A program made the translations under genes and the position numbers. 64,000 bases of DNA from Bifidobacterium myosotis. GTDB lineage: Bacteria > Actinomycetota > Actinomycetes > Actinomycetales > Bifidobacteriaceae. Below the pieces are notes generated by a model. The model saw only the letters and a program-made list of their open reading frames with translations, did not search any database and was not told where the DNA came from. The first letter of the stretch is position 1. Every line of letters starts with the position of its first letter. The DNA lies in NCBI RefSeq assembly GCF_002259745.1, contig NZ_MWWW01000013.1, positions 124,001 to 188,000 on the forward strand. The letters run 5' to 3'. Of the stretch, positions 45,026 to 54,623 are shown piece after piece.

Positions 45026-47635
45026 TCAGGCACGCAGCTGGGCGCCGATTTCGGCGGCCTTGGCCACGATGGCCTGACGGATGGCGTCGCTGTCCTCGGC
45101 GGACAGGGTCTTGTCCGGGGAGCGGAACACCACGGCGTAGGCCAGGGACTTCTTGCCCTCGCCCACCTGCTCGCCGGTGAAGACGTCGAACAGCTCGATG
45201 GATTCGAGGTTGGCGCCGGCCGCCTCGCGTACCACGGCCTCAAGCTGGGCGGCGGTCACGGTGGAGTCCACGGTGAAGGCCAGATCCTGCTTGACGGGCG
45301 GGAACGTGGAAATCGGCTTGGCCTGCACGGGCTTGCCGCTCAGCGTGCCGAACAGCGCGGTGAGGTTGAGCTCGAACGCGGCCGAGTGGGCCGGGAAGCC
45401 CAATGCCTCGTTGACGCGCGGGTGCAGCTCGCCGACCCAGCCCACGAACAGGTCGCCCACCATCACGCGGGCGGCACGGCCGGGATGCCACTGTGCGGGC
45501 ACGTTCTGCGCGGCCGGCTGGTCGAGTTCGATGACGGCGCCGATACGGTCGGCGATGCGACGCACGGCCTCCACGGCGTCGGACCAGTCGACCGAGCGCT
45601 TGCCGCCCAGCCAGCCTTCGTCCTCGGCGAGTCCGGTCAGGATGCCGGCCACATGGTCGGGCTGATCCGGCAGACCGGCGTCAAGCGCGGCGAGCTGCTC
45701 CTCGCTCGGACGCACGCCGCCCGGAAGGGCGGGGATGACCGGGGCGTTCGGGTCCCACAGGTACACATGACCGAGCTCGTACAGGGAGACGTTCTCAATG
45801 CCGCGACGGATGTTGCGCTGCACGGTGGTGGCCAGCGTGGGCAGGATCTCGCGGCGCAGGAACGGCCGATCGCCGTAGAGCGGGTTGGCGATCTCGACGC
45901 TCACCTGCTTGGTGGCCTCGGGGTCGTAGCCGAAGGCCTTGTAGTCCTCGTCACCCACGAACGGGTAGCTCAGCGCCTCGACCATGCCGTACTCGGCAAG
46001 CTCGTCGGCGATGCGACGGCGACGCAGCTGGTCCGGGGTCAGGCCCACACGGCCCTCGACCGGGGCCGGAGGCACGGTGACCGGAATCTGGTCGTAGCCG
46101 ACCAGACGGGCAATCTCCTCGACCAGATCGCACGGCTCGTTAAGGTCCGGACGCCAGGTCGGTGCAGTGACGGAGAACTCGCCGTTACCGCCGCCGGCCA
46201 CAGTGCAGCCGATGTCGGTAAGGATGTCGGAGATGCGGTTGATGTCCACGTCGAGACCGGCCACGCGAGCCACCTCGGAGGCCTTGAAATGGATGGTCTT
46301 CGGACGCGGCGTGCGGTTGAGGTCATTCGGGAAGTCGCTGGGCTCGCCATTGCCGTAGCGGGCCAGCAGCTCGGCGGCCATTTCGGCGGCGGCCGGCTGC
46401 AGCGCGGTGTCGACGCCGCGTTCGAAGCGGCGGGACGCCTCGGAGGGGATCTTGTGACGGCGGGCCGAACGAGCGATGGTCACCTGATCGAAGTGCGCGG
46501 CCTCCAGCAGGATGTTCTTGGTCTCGGCGGTCACCTCGCCGTACATGCCACCCATGACGCCGGCGATGCCGATGATGCGGGAGCCCTTCTCGCCGTTCGG
46601 GGAATCGGTGATGAGCAGGTCCTCGACGCTCAGGTCGTGGTTCTTGCCGTCGAGCGTGGTGAGCTTCTCGCCTTCACGGGCGCGGCGCACGACAATCGGA
46701 CCCTCGAGCTTGTCGAGGTCGTAGGCGTGCATCGGCTGGCCCAAATCGAGCATCACGTAGTTGGTCACGTCCACGGCGAGCGACAGCGAACGCATGCCGG
46801 CGCGGGTCAGGCGGCGGCGCATCCAGTTGGGCGTGTGCGCGGACGGGTCGAAGTTGCGCACCACGCGGGCGTAGTAGCGGTCGCAGCCGGGCACGCCGTG
46901 GATCGGGTTCTGGTCGTCGATCTCAACGTCGATGTCCACCTTGGTGCCGGGCTCGTAGCCGGCCGTGTCCGGTGCCTTCTCGCTGAGGGCGATCGCCGGA
47001 TCGGTGTACGGCTGGCCGGTGGAGTGGTGGTATTCGCGTGCCACGCCACGGTAGGACAGCGTGTAGCCGCGGTCCGGGGTGATGTTGATCTCCAGCAGCG
47101 GCTGGTCGAGATGCAGCAGGTGCATGGCGTCCTGGCCGGGCTTCAGCGCGTCGTACTCGGCCTTGGAGAAGCCGTAGTTGCGCAGCAGGATGATGCCGTC
47201 GTGGTTGTCGCCCAGACCCAGCTCGCGCTCGGAGGCGCACATGCCGTTGGAGATGTGGCCGTAGGTCTTGCGCGGCTCGATCTTGAAGTCGCCGGGCAGC
47301 ACGGCACCAGGCAGGGTCACGACGACCTTCTCGCCGGCGGCCATGTTCGGGGCGCCGCAGATGATGCCGCGCGGCACCTTGTTGCCGTTCTCGTCGGTCT
47401 CGTTGTATTCGGGGCCGACGTCGACGTGGCACCAGTTGATGACCTTGCCGTTCTTCTGCGGTTCGGGGGTGGCGTCCACGACGTAGCCCACCACGATCGG
47501 GCCGGTCACCTGGGAGGAGTGGATCTCCTCCTCCTCAAGGCCCACCTTGACGAGGTCCTTGGCAAGCTGTTCGTAGGTCAGGCCTTCGGGAACCTCGACA
47601 TGGTCCTTGAGCCAATCGATATCGATCATAGGCAT
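45026..47635 (-). CDS. pheT: Phenylalanyl-tRNA synthetase beta subunit
   Basis: The 869-residue beta subunit of the alpha2-beta2 enzyme. Domains in order: N-terminal tRNA-binding fold (to ~160), B3/4 editing domain (LGQPMHAYDLDKL), B5 (KTIHFKASEVARVAGLDVDI), catalytic-like core, and C-terminal anticodon-binding FDX-ACB (ISTFPPVKQDLAFTVDSTVT). It starts 8 bp after the pheS stop, and GGGGGAG across that stop serves as its ribosome site. Confidence 0.97.
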   Translation of the reverse strand: MPMIDIDWLKDHVEVPEGLTYEQLAKDLVKVGLEEEEIHSSQVTGPIVVGYVVDATPEPQKNGKVINWCHVDVGPEYNETDENGNKVPRGIICGAPNMAAGEKVVVTLPGAVLPGDFKIEPRKTYGHISNGMCASERELGLGDNHDGIILLRNYGFSKAEYDALKPGQDAMHLLHLDQPLLEINITPDRGYTLSYRGVAREYHHSTGQPYTDPAIALSEKAPDTAGYEPGTKVDIDVEIDDQNPIHGVPGCDRYYARVVRNFDPSAHTPNWMRRRLTRAGMRSLSLAVDVTNYVMLDLGQPMHAYDLDKLEGPIVVRRAREGEKLTTLDGKNHDLSVEDLLITDSPNGEKGSRIIGIAGVMGGMYGEVTAETKNILLEAAHFDQVTIARSARRHKIPSEASRRFERGVDTALQPAAAEMAAELLARYGNGEPSDFPNDLNRTPRPKTIHFKASEVARVAGLDVDINRISDILTDIGCTVAGGGNGEFSVTAPTWRPDLNEPCDLVEEIARLVGYDQIPVTVPPAPVEGRVGLTPDQLRRRRIADELAEYGMVEALSYPFVGDEDYKAFGYDPEATKQVSVEIANPLYGDRPFLRREILPTLATTVQRNIRRGIENVSLYELGHVYLWDPNAPVIPALPGGVRPSEEQLAALDAGLPDQPDHVAGILTGLAEDEGWLGGKRSVDWSDAVEAVRRIADRIGAVIELDQPAAQNVPAQWHPGRAARVMVGDLFVGWVGELHPRVNEALGFPAHSAAFELNLTALFGTLSGKPVQAKPISTFPPVKQDLAFTVDSTVTAAQLEAVVREAAGANLESIELFDVFTGEQVGEGKKSLAYAVVFRSPDKTLSAEDSDAIRQAIVAKAAEIGAQLRA

Positions 47636-47642
47636 GGGTAAC

Positions 47643-48710
47643 TCACTCCCCCATCACAAACTGTTCGGCGAAACGGACGTCGCCTTCGACCAGGTCATGC
47701 ATATCGTTGATGTCGCTGCGCAGCAGGAGCGTGCGCTCCATGCCCACGCCGAATGCGAAGCCGGTGTAGACCTCCGGGTCGATGCCGGCGGACTTCAGGA
47801 CGTTCGGGTTCACCATGCCGCAGCCGCCCCATTCGAGCCAGCCGGGGCCGCCCTTCTTGTCCGGGAACCACAGGTCGAGCTCGGCGCTCGGTTCGGTGAA
47901 CGGGAAGTAGCTCGGGCGCAGACGGGTCTTGGCCTCGGGGCCGAACATGGCCACGGCGAGCTTGTCCAGCACGCCCTTGAGGTCGGCCATGGTCAGGTGC
48001 TTGTCCACGGCGAGGGCCTCGCACTGGTGGAACACCGGGGTATGGGTGGCGTCCAGCTCGTCGGTGCGGAACACGCGGCCCGGGCTGGCGATGTACAGCG
48101 GCACGCCGCGGGTGAGCAGCGCGCGGACCTGATCGGAGGAGGTCTGCGTGCGCACGACCATGTTGGAGCCGACGAAGCCGGCCGCGTCCTTGGCCTGATT
48201 GCCCTTGACGTAGAAGGTATCCTGCATCTGACGCGCCGGGTGGTCCGGGCCGAAGTTCAGGGAATCGAAGTTGTACCACTCCGCCTCCACTTCGGGGCCG
48301 GAGGAGATCTGCCAGCCCATGGAGATGAAGAAGTCCTCGACGTCCTCCATCAGCTTGGGCAGCGGGTGACGCGCGCCCAGCGGCTTGCGGTTGACCGGCA
48401 GCGTCATGTCCACGGTTTCGGCGGCCAGCGCGGCCTTCTCGGCGGCTTCCTTGAGCTCGATCTCCTTGGGACCGTACGCGCGGCCGAAGTCGGCGCGAAG
48501 CTTGCCCATGAGCTTGCCGGCTTCCTTCTTCTGGTCTGCGGGCAGGGAACCGATGGCCTTGCTGGCCTGGGTCATCGCCGAATCGGCGCCTGCGTACTGT
48601 GTCTTGATGGCCTTAAGTTCCTCCAGATTGGAGGCACCTTGGATTTTCTCGATGCCCTCGGCGACCGCTGCGGTCACCTGGTCGGCGTCGAACACCAGTT
48701 GTTCTGCCAC
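47643..48710 (-). CDS. pheS: Phenylalanyl-tRNA synthetase alpha subunit
   Basis: The 355-residue catalytic subunit. An N-terminal coiled coil (~1-90) contacts tRNA. Class II motifs follow: motif 2 with SPGRVFRTDELDATHTPVFH and motif 3 GFAFGVGMERTLLLRSDI; GGPGWLEWGGCGMV lies at the phenylalanine site. The start is GTG at 48710 with AAAGGG upstream. It is followed directly by pheT. Confidence 0.98.
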   Translation of the reverse strand: MAEQLVFDADQVTAAVAEGIEKIQGASNLEELKAIKTQYAGADSAMTQASKAIGSLPADQKKEAGKLMGKLRADFGRAYGPKEIELKEAAEKAALAAETVDMTLPVNRKPLGARHPLPKLMEDVEDFFISMGWQISSGPEVEAEWYNFDSLNFGPDHPARQMQDTFYVKGNQAKDAAGFVGSNMVVRTQTSSDQVRALLTRGVPLYIASPGRVFRTDELDATHTPVFHQCEALAVDKHLTMADLKGVLDKLAVAMFGPEAKTRLRPSYFPFTEPSAELDLWFPDKKGGPGWLEWGGCGMVNPNVLKSAGIDPEVYTGFAFGVGMERTLLLRSDINDMHDLVEGDVRFAEQFVMGE

Positions 48711-48763
48711 GAGAACCCTTTCGTCCGATGATTGCTCAGCGTTTTACAGAGTTTTTTCCAAAC

Positions 48764-49633
48764 TCACATTGTTTCAATATGACGCGACATAGCCAAGCTC
48801 ATCAGCATCACCGCGGCCGAGGTGGCGAGGTTGAGCGATTCGGCTTTGCCGTACAGCGGGATGGAGACGATACGGCCGCAGCGGGCGAGGATCCCGGGCT
48901 CAAGCCCACGCGCCTCATTGCCGAACAGCACGGTCTTGGGTCGTCCTGCGGCGCCCGGGTCGGCGAGCACCGACGGCAGGCTTTCCGGCTCACGCCCGGG
49001 GATGCCGTACACATCGGCGGCCCATACGTCCATATGCTGGGCGGCCGTCCAAGCGAAGAACTCCTCGGTGCCCATCGTCAGCACCGGCAGATGGAACAGC
49101 GAGCCGACGGTGGAACGGATGACCTTGGGATTGAGCATGTCCACGCAGTCGTCCACGAACACCACGGCGTCGCATCCGGCGGCGTCCGCGGCGCGAATCA
49201 CCGTGCCGGCGTTGCCCGGGTCGCGCACCTGCCAGAAGGCCGCCACCTGCGGGGCTCCGCCGAGATCCACGTCCTCCACGCTCCAACGTATCGCGTTGGC
49301 GTTGCCCACCGCCACGATGCCCTGCGCGTCGGAGCTGATGCGGCGAATCACCTCGCCGGTGCAGCGGTGGACGTAGATGGTGGCGTCCTGCGATGTGTCG
49401 ACGATCTTCTCCAACGTGGAGGATGCGATGCGCGGATGGTCGAGCGCCTGCGCGACCTCGACGTACAGGTCCTGCACCACGTCGGGCCGCCAGGTAACGG
49501 CCTCGCGCACCGACTGCGGCCCTTCGATGAGGAACCGTCCGGAGCGCTCGCGTCCTTTGGCGCGCGCGAGGTCCGCGACGCGGCGCACCCGGTCGGATTT
49601 CGGATTGTCAAGAATCTGGGCATTGATGGGCAT
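48764..49633 (-). CDS. TrmH/SpoU-family RNA 2'-O-methyltransferase (TsnR-like)
   Basis: A 289-residue SPOUT methyltransferase with an N-terminal substrate-binding domain (RFLIEGPQSVREAVTW). The knot has motif 1 FWQVRDPGNAGTVIRAADAAG, quoted here only in part as RDPGNAGTVIRAADA, motif 2 TVLFGNEARGLEPGIL and motif 3 SIPLYGKAESLNLATSAAVM. Targets in this family are rRNA or tRNA. In mycobacteria tsnR lies upstream of pheS, as here. GGTAGGG precedes the ATG at 49633. Confidence 0.9.
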   Translation of the reverse strand: MPINAQILDNPKSDRVRRVADLARAKGRERSGRFLIEGPQSVREAVTWRPDVVQDLYVEVAQALDHPRIASSTLEKIVDTSQDATIYVHRCTGEVIRRISSDAQGIVAVGNANAIRWSVEDVDLGGAPQVAAFWQVRDPGNAGTVIRAADAAGCDAVVFVDDCVDMLNPKVIRSTVGSLFHLPVLTMGTEEFFAWTAAQHMDVWAADVYGIPGREPESLPSVLADPGAAGRPKTVLFGNEARGLEPGILARCGRIVSIPLYGKAESLNLATSAAVMLMSLAMSRHIETM

Positions 49634-49721
49634 ACGCCCTACCCTACCGCACATTCGTATCGGCGGTGGGCCCGGACACAATCGTCGGGCAATCGACCTT
49701 TTCGCGACAATGGCGCGCGGC

Positions 49722-50570
49722 TCAGGCGCCGCGAAGGGGCGAATGCCAGTTGCCGGTGACCACGGCAATGGTAACGGCCGCCAGAGGAATCACCAAGCTG
49801 ACCACGTAGGAGACCCAGTCGATGGTGTGCAGCCGCGAGACACGCGCCTGACTACGTTCGGTGGAGCCGCCGAAGCCCCGGGCCTCCATCGCGGTGGCGA
49901 GCTTCGTCGCCCTGCGGATGGACAGGACCAGCAGGCCGAACGCCTGGGCGAACATGCGAACGAACGCATTGCCGTCGCCCAGACCGCGAGAACGGCGTGA
50001 CAGGCCGAGCGCACGCCAATCCTCCTGCAGAAGCGTGAACATGCGCATGCCGGCCAGGGCGCCGTACACAAAACGCGACGGCAGGCGCAGTATCTGCACC
50101 AGACCGTCCGCCAGATCGGTGGGATCGAGACCCAGCATGAACATCACGCTGGGGACCGCGATCGCCGCCACGCGCAGGAACGTGGCCGTCGCCAGATACA
50201 GGGAGCCTTCGCTCACGACGATGGCGGCCCATGAGAAGTACACGGTTCCGCTGGTGCGGCCGTACAGCACGATGGTGATGAAACCACCGACCGCGCCGAT
50301 CCACACCGGCCACGTCCGACGGAACACCACCAACGGATTGATACCGGTGACCCACAACACCAGCATCACCACCGCGAACTGGATGGATGCGGAGACCACG
50401 TCGAGCGTGGTGAACAGCGGCAAACTCATCACGAATGGGCAGATGAAACGGCTGACTGGGTTCAGACGCGCGATCAGCCATGACTGGGAGGCCGGCTGAA
50501 CCGGCTCGTGGCGCTGGTCGGGCGGCGTGACGACAACGGACATGGAGGAATCCTGCAGCACACTCATCAT
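49722..50570 (-). CDS. ykoC: ECF transporter T component (YkoC/EcfT-like)
   Basis: The 282-residue transmembrane coupling subunit has about five to six membrane segments and the two conserved cytoplasmic helices with Ala-Arg-Gly-type motifs, seen here as LGLSRRSRGLG and ATAMEARGFGG. It links the S component to the ATPase. The ATG at 50570 overlaps the ATPase stop (ATGA). With the two upstream genes it forms a ykoEDC-like operon under a TPP riboswitch. Confidence 0.9.
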   Translation of the reverse strand: MMSVLQDSSMSVVVTPPDQRHEPVQPASQSWLIARLNPVSRFICPFVMSLPLFTTLDVVSASIQFAVVMLVLWVTGINPLVVFRRTWPVWIGAVGGFITIVLYGRTSGTVYFSWAAIVVSEGSLYLATATFLRVAAIAVPSVMFMLGLDPTDLADGLVQILRLPSRFVYGALAGMRMFTLLQEDWRALGLSRRSRGLGDGNAFVRMFAQAFGLLVLSIRRATKLATAMEARGFGGSTERSQARVSRLHTIDWVSYVVSLVIPLAAVTIAVVTGNWHSPLRGA

Positions 50571-52192
50571 GCATTCCTTTCCTGCGACGAGACACCAGCA
50601 CCGGAGTCACCGGAGTCATTCCGGGCATCAGTGGGCGTGACGGCGAACCGCACCGGAATAGCACCCAGCGATTCCACCAACGGCTCGTCATGCGTCACCA
50701 TGATCACCGTGCAGCCTTGATCGCGGATGCCGGCGATGAGCTCCACCATCTGACTCCAGGTACGGAAATCCTGTCCGAACGTCGGCTCGTCCATGACCAG
50801 CACGCGAGGTGCCGCCGCCAGCATGGACGCGACCGAAAGCCTGCGTTTCTCACCGCCGGACAGCGTGTACGGGTTGCCTTGGGCGAATCGGGACAGTCGC
50901 AGCCGTTCGAGCAGCCGATCCGCTATCGCATAGGCCTCGTCGGCGCTTTTGCCCATGGATTTCGGTCCGATGGCCACCTCGTCGCGCACGGTGTTGGCGG
51001 CGAACTGGTGCTCGGGCTCCTGGAAGACCATGCCGATGCGACCGAGCAGTTCACGGCTCTTCCATGCGAAGGGCTCGCGACGATCCTCGCGGGGTGCAAG
51101 CTCCGGGGCGATGAGAACCCGGCCGGCGACCGGCTTGAGCAGGCCGGCCAAGGTGAGCGCCAGCGTGGATTTGCCGGCGCCGTTCGGCCCCATCAGCGCA
51201 TAGACCCGGCCGCGACGGAAGCTGAGGCTCACATGCTCGCCCAGTGCCACCCCGTTGCGGCCGAAGGACAGGTCTTCAGTGGACAGGACGATATCGGCGG
51301 CGCCAATACCGTCACCTTCGGCAACCCCGGCAGTGGCAACGCCATCGTGAGAGGATTCCTCCGCCTTACCCGAAGTAGCCTCCGACGCGGCTTCCTTGGG
51401 CGGGAAATGCGGAATCGCACGCCCCGGCACCCATGAGCCGCCTTCGGCGAGCACGTCGCCCATCGTGGAGAACACCTCGTCGGGCGTCCCATCGGCGAGC
51501 ACGCCGCCTTCGTGCTCCCCCGCCGCCGCGCCGAGCACGATCACGCGATCCACCAGATCAAGCCAGACGTCGATATGGTGTTCGACCACGACCATGGTCT
51601 GGCCGGTGGACTCGATCACATGCTTGACCGCGTCATGCACCTCACGCACGCCGTCGGGGTCGAGATTGGCGGTGGGTTCGTCGAGCAGCAGCAGGCCGGG
51701 CCTCATGGCCAGCACGCCGGCCAACGCCAGCCGCTGACGCTGACCACCGGACAGATGGCGCGTGGAGTGGTTCATCTCCAGGGATTCGAGGCCGACGATG
51801 TCGAGCGCCGATCGTACGCGACGCCATGTCTCCTCTCGAGGCACGCCCAGATTCTCACAGGCGAAGGCCACGTCGTCGCCCACACGCTCGAGGATGATCT
51901 GGGAATCCGGGTCCTGCAGAACGAGACCAGCCTTGCCCCTGGCCGTATTGACGTCCGTTCCGCCGATGCGAAGCTCTCCCTTGCTCTCACCTTCGTCATC
52001 GCTGCCCAGCACACCGGCCATGGCCGCCATGAAGGTGCTTTTCCCGGCGCCCGACGCGCCCAGAAGCAGGACGCGCTCACCGGGACGAATCGTCAGATCC
52101 ACATGGCGCAGGGCGAAGTCCTTGCGCGTGGAATGACGCCAGCCCCAGTCGCGCGCCTCGACGCCGACTGGGGCCACCTGCTGCAATGTCAT
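50567..52192 (-). CDS. ykoD: ECF transporter ATPase with two ABC domains (YkoD-like)
   Basis: A 541-residue fusion of two ABC ATPases. The first has Walker A LLLGASGAGKSTFMAAMAG, signature HLSGGQRQRLALAG and Walker B LLLLDEPTANLD. The second has GPNGAGKSTLALTLAG, YTLSGGEKRRLSVAS and VLVMDEPTFGQD. It powers uptake together with ykoE and ykoC. The ATG at 52192 has GGTGA upstream; the GTG at 52204 has no ribosome site. A linker of ~55 residues rich in Ser, Glu and Gly separates the halves. Confidence 0.93.
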   Translation of the reverse strand: MTLQQVAPVGVEARDWGWRHSTRKDFALRHVDLTIRPGERVLLLGASGAGKSTFMAAMAGVLGSDDEGESKGELRIGGTDVNTARGKAGLVLQDPDSQIILERVGDDVAFACENLGVPREETWRRVRSALDIVGLESLEMNHSTRHLSGGQRQRLALAGVLAMRPGLLLLDEPTANLDPDGVREVHDAVKHVIESTGQTMVVVEHHIDVWLDLVDRVIVLGAAAGEHEGGVLADGTPDEVFSTMGDVLAEGGSWVPGRAIPHFPPKEAASEATSGKAEESSHDGVATAGVAEGDGIGAADIVLSTEDLSFGRNGVALGEHVSLSFRRGRVYALMGPNGAGKSTLALTLAGLLKPVAGRVLIAPELAPREDRREPFAWKSRELLGRIGMVFQEPEHQFAANTVRDEVAIGPKSMGKSADEAYAIADRLLERLRLSRFAQGNPYTLSGGEKRRLSVASMLAAAPRVLVMDEPTFGQDFRTWSQMVELIAGIRDQGCTVIMVTHDEPLVESLGAIPVRFAVTPTDARNDSGDSGAGVSSQERNA

Positions 52193-52207
52193 ATGGACAT
52201 TCACCGA

Positions 52208-52828
52208 TCAGACCAGCGCCTTCGTCCTGCCGGACTCGAAGCGGTCAAGCACGCCGGTGGCGGCGATGGCGCGGTGCACGTACCACATGAGCACGCCGGC
52301 GATCACGGCACCGGAGATCAGCGTGGTGACGAGGTAGCACAGACCGTAGGTGCTGAAGTAGCCGATGCCCACGTAGCCGCCGAACGGGGAGAACTCGTAC
52401 AGGTAGTTGCCCAGACCTGCCAGCAGACCGGAGAGCGTGGCGATCAGCGGGTTCCACTTGCGGTAGAGCACCAGCACGAAGGCCAGCTCGGCGAACACGC
52501 CCTGCACGAGGCCGATGATGATGGAGCCGCTGATGCCGAACACATTGCCGGCGCCGATGATGTATTCGATGCAGGCGGCGACCAGTTCGGCGTAGATGGC
52601 AGCGCCCGGCTTGCGCACGATGAGTCCGGCCAGAGGACCGGCGAACAGCCAGAACGCGCATACCAAACCGCTGAATCCGGGGAGTACCGCATCCAAAGCG
52701 GTGGTCGGAATCTTGTAAATGAGATCCCAACCGGCGAAGATGACGCCGGATGCGACGGCGACGATGGACGCCACGACGATATCGACGACGCGCCACTTGT
52801 AGTTGGCCTTGGCCACAGCTTGTGCCAT
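52208..52828 (-). CDS. ykoE: ECF transporter substrate-binding S component (YkoE-like, thiamine precursor)
   Basis: A 206-residue membrane protein with about six segments. WRVVDIVVASIVAVASGVIF near the start, LVCAFWLFAGPLAGLIVRKP and LVAACIEYIIGAGNVFGISG resemble YkoE, the S component of the hydroxymethylpyrimidine/thiamine ECF system. A TPP riboswitch in the leader supports a thiamine-related substrate. AAGGG lies before the ATG at 52828. It is the first gene of the ykoEDC operon. Confidence 0.88.
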   Translation of the reverse strand: MAQAVAKANYKWRVVDIVVASIVAVASGVIFAGWDLIYKIPTTALDAVLPGFSGLVCAFWLFAGPLAGLIVRKPGAAIYAELVAACIEYIIGAGNVFGISGSIIIGLVQGVFAELAFVLVLYRKWNPLIATLSGLLAGLGNYLYEFSPFGGYVGIGYFSTYGLCYLVTTLISGAVIAGVLMWYVHRAIAATGVLDRFESGRTKALV

Positions 52829-52911
52829 GTGAGTGCCCTTCTTCTCATTTCGCATACGGCCATGACGAGTGGGCCGCACGCGGATTGGTTCAGGCACGGG
52901 TAGATAAGAGC

Positions 52912-53002
52912 GACAATTCCGTGACGACGGCATTACCCGGTCACGTTCCATCGGTCGAGACTGCACGTCTCCTCTCAGCCGCCCTACGGCAGCTCCCGTG
53001 TC
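52912..53002 (-). promoter_or_regulatory. TPP riboswitch of the ykoEDC operon
   Basis: Minus-strand elements in order: P1 strand GACA, ACGGGAGCTGCC, the invariant GGCGGCTGAGAGGAG, then CTCGACCGATGGAACGTGAC, CGGGTAATGCCGTCG, and closing TTGTC. The aptamer ends ~84 bases before the ykoE start. No terminator T-run is visible between them, so control is probably at translation initiation. Confidence 0.92.
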
Positions 53003-53012
53003 AACTCTCCAG

Positions 53013-53041
53013 ACTATAGGGCAAGACCGGGCGGAAGGCAA
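53013..53041 (-). promoter_or_regulatory. Probable promoter of ykoEDC
   Basis: TTGCCT (53041-53036) and TATAGT (53018-53013) are 17 bp apart on the minus strand, directly upstream of the TPP aptamer, which would start ~8 bases into the transcript. Confidence 0.65.
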
Positions 53042-53116
53042 TAGGGGCGTCCGACAATCGGCCCGCCCCTGCATCATCCCGGGGAATCCCGGAGTATCCC
53101 TGCGGAAATCCCCTGA

Positions 53117-54508
53117 CTACTTCACCGGCTTCCCCAGCTTGTCGAGCAGCAGGGCCTCGGCGATCACATCGTTCTTCAGACCGGGCAGCGAGACGGACTC
53201 GTTGGGGCTGTGGGCGTTGGACTTCGGGTCCTCCGGGCCGGTGACCAGCACCTGGGCGCCGGGGAAGAGCCGCTGCAATTCGGGGATGAACGGAATCGAG
53301 CCGCCCTGGCCCTGATTGATCGGGGCCACGCCGAACGCCTCCGCCATGGCCTCGAGCGCATCCTGGGTGGCTTCGGCGTTCGGGTCCATGGCCCAACCCA
53401 TGCCGTTGTCGCCGGCCTCGACCTCGACCTGCGCACCGAACGGAGCGGACGACTCCAAATACCGCATCAACGCGGCCTGCGCCTCCTCCGGACGCTGGCT
53501 CGGCGCGGTGCGCAGCGACAGGCGGAACCTGGTCTCCGGGCTGATCACATTGAACGACCCCTCCACCGGGTGGGCGTCAAGGCCGATCACGGTCAGCGAC
53601 GGCTTGGTCCACAGACGGGAGGCCAGCGAACCGGTGCCCGCGAGCACATAACCGTCCACGATGCCGGCATCGGCGCGCACGCCGTGCTCGTCCACGTCCT
53701 GCTGCAGGCCGCCCACCGGCTCGTCGGCGGCGATGCCCGGCACCGCGAGGTCGCCGTTGCCGTCGTACAGCGAGGAGATGAGCATCGCGGCGAGCGTGGT
53801 GGAGTCGAGGATCGGGCCGCCGTACTGGCCGGAGTGCACCGGATGAGTCAGGGCGCGCACGGTGACGTCCACGGTGGTGTTGCCCCTGAGCGAGGTGGTC
53901 AGCGAGGGGATGTCCGGCGCCCAATTGCCCGAATCGGCCACGATGATCACATCGGCGGCGAACTCGTCCCGGTGCGCCTCGATGAACGGGATGAAGCTGG
54001 GCGAGCCCATCTCCTCCTCGCCCTCGATGAACACCTTGATGTTCACCTTGAGATCGTCGCCGAGCGCCTTCAGCGCGCCGGAATGGATGGCGATGCCGCC
54101 GCCGTCATCCGCCGAGCCGCGGCCGTAGAGACGTCCGTCAACCGCGGTGGCCGTGAACGGATCGGTGTCCCATGCGGTCGCGTCAGGCACCGGCTGCACA
54201 TCATGATGTGCGTAGAGCAGCACGGTCGGGGCGTCCGGCGAGACGACGCGAGAGCCGATGACCTCCCACGCCCCCGGGGTGCCGTCCTCGTTCGTGGCCT
54301 GCGCCACCTTGGCGTCAACGCCCACCAGGCGAAGCTCCTCGGCCACGAATTCGGCGGACCGCCTCATATGCTCGGCGGTGATGCCCTGCGCGGAAACCGA
54401 ACGCAACGCGATCTTGCGCGTCAGCAGCTCCACGATGCGGTTCCAGTCGGATTCCACGCGCGCGCGGATCTCATCGGCGGACAGCCTCTCGGCGTTGGAT
54501 GCGGCCAT
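53117..54508 (-). CDS. M20-family metallopeptidase (dipeptidase-like)
   Basis: A 463-residue zinc aminoacylase/dipeptidase-type enzyme. Metal ligands are in TVLLYAHHDVQPVPD (His and Asp), YGRGSADDGGGIAIH (Asp), IEGEEEMGSPSFIPF (catalytic Glu pair) and the late His in ITGPEDPKSNAHSPNESV-like sequence. The dimerisation domain sits between. Such enzymes release amino acids from dipeptides in the cytosol. AAGGAGGGG precedes the ATG at 54508. Monocistronic. Confidence 0.92.
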   Translation of the reverse strand: MAASNAERLSADEIRARVESDWNRIVELLTRKIALRSVSAQGITAEHMRRSAEFVAEELRLVGVDAKVAQATNEDGTPGAWEVIGSRVVSPDAPTVLLYAHHDVQPVPDATAWDTDPFTATAVDGRLYGRGSADDGGGIAIHSGALKALGDDLKVNIKVFIEGEEEMGSPSFIPFIEAHRDEFAADVIIVADSGNWAPDIPSLTTSLRGNTTVDVTVRALTHPVHSGQYGGPILDSTTLAAMLISSLYDGNGDLAVPGIAADEPVGGLQQDVDEHGVRADAGIVDGYVLAGTGSLASRLWTKPSLTVIGLDAHPVEGSFNVISPETRFRLSLRTAPSQRPEEAQAALMRYLESSAPFGAQVEVEAGDNGMGWAMDPNAEATQDALEAMAEAFGVAPINQGQGGSIPFIPELQRLFPGAQVLVTGPEDPKSNAHSPNESVSLPGLKNDVIAEALLLDKLGKPVK

Positions 54509-54623
54509 GTGCCCCTCCTTATATATCAGCATGTATATAACGGCGTCATTGCAGCGGTCAGAGCAGCGGTCGGACCGCAAACACCGCTTGAACAGTGTCT
54601 GAACGTCACCGTAACCTCAAAGC

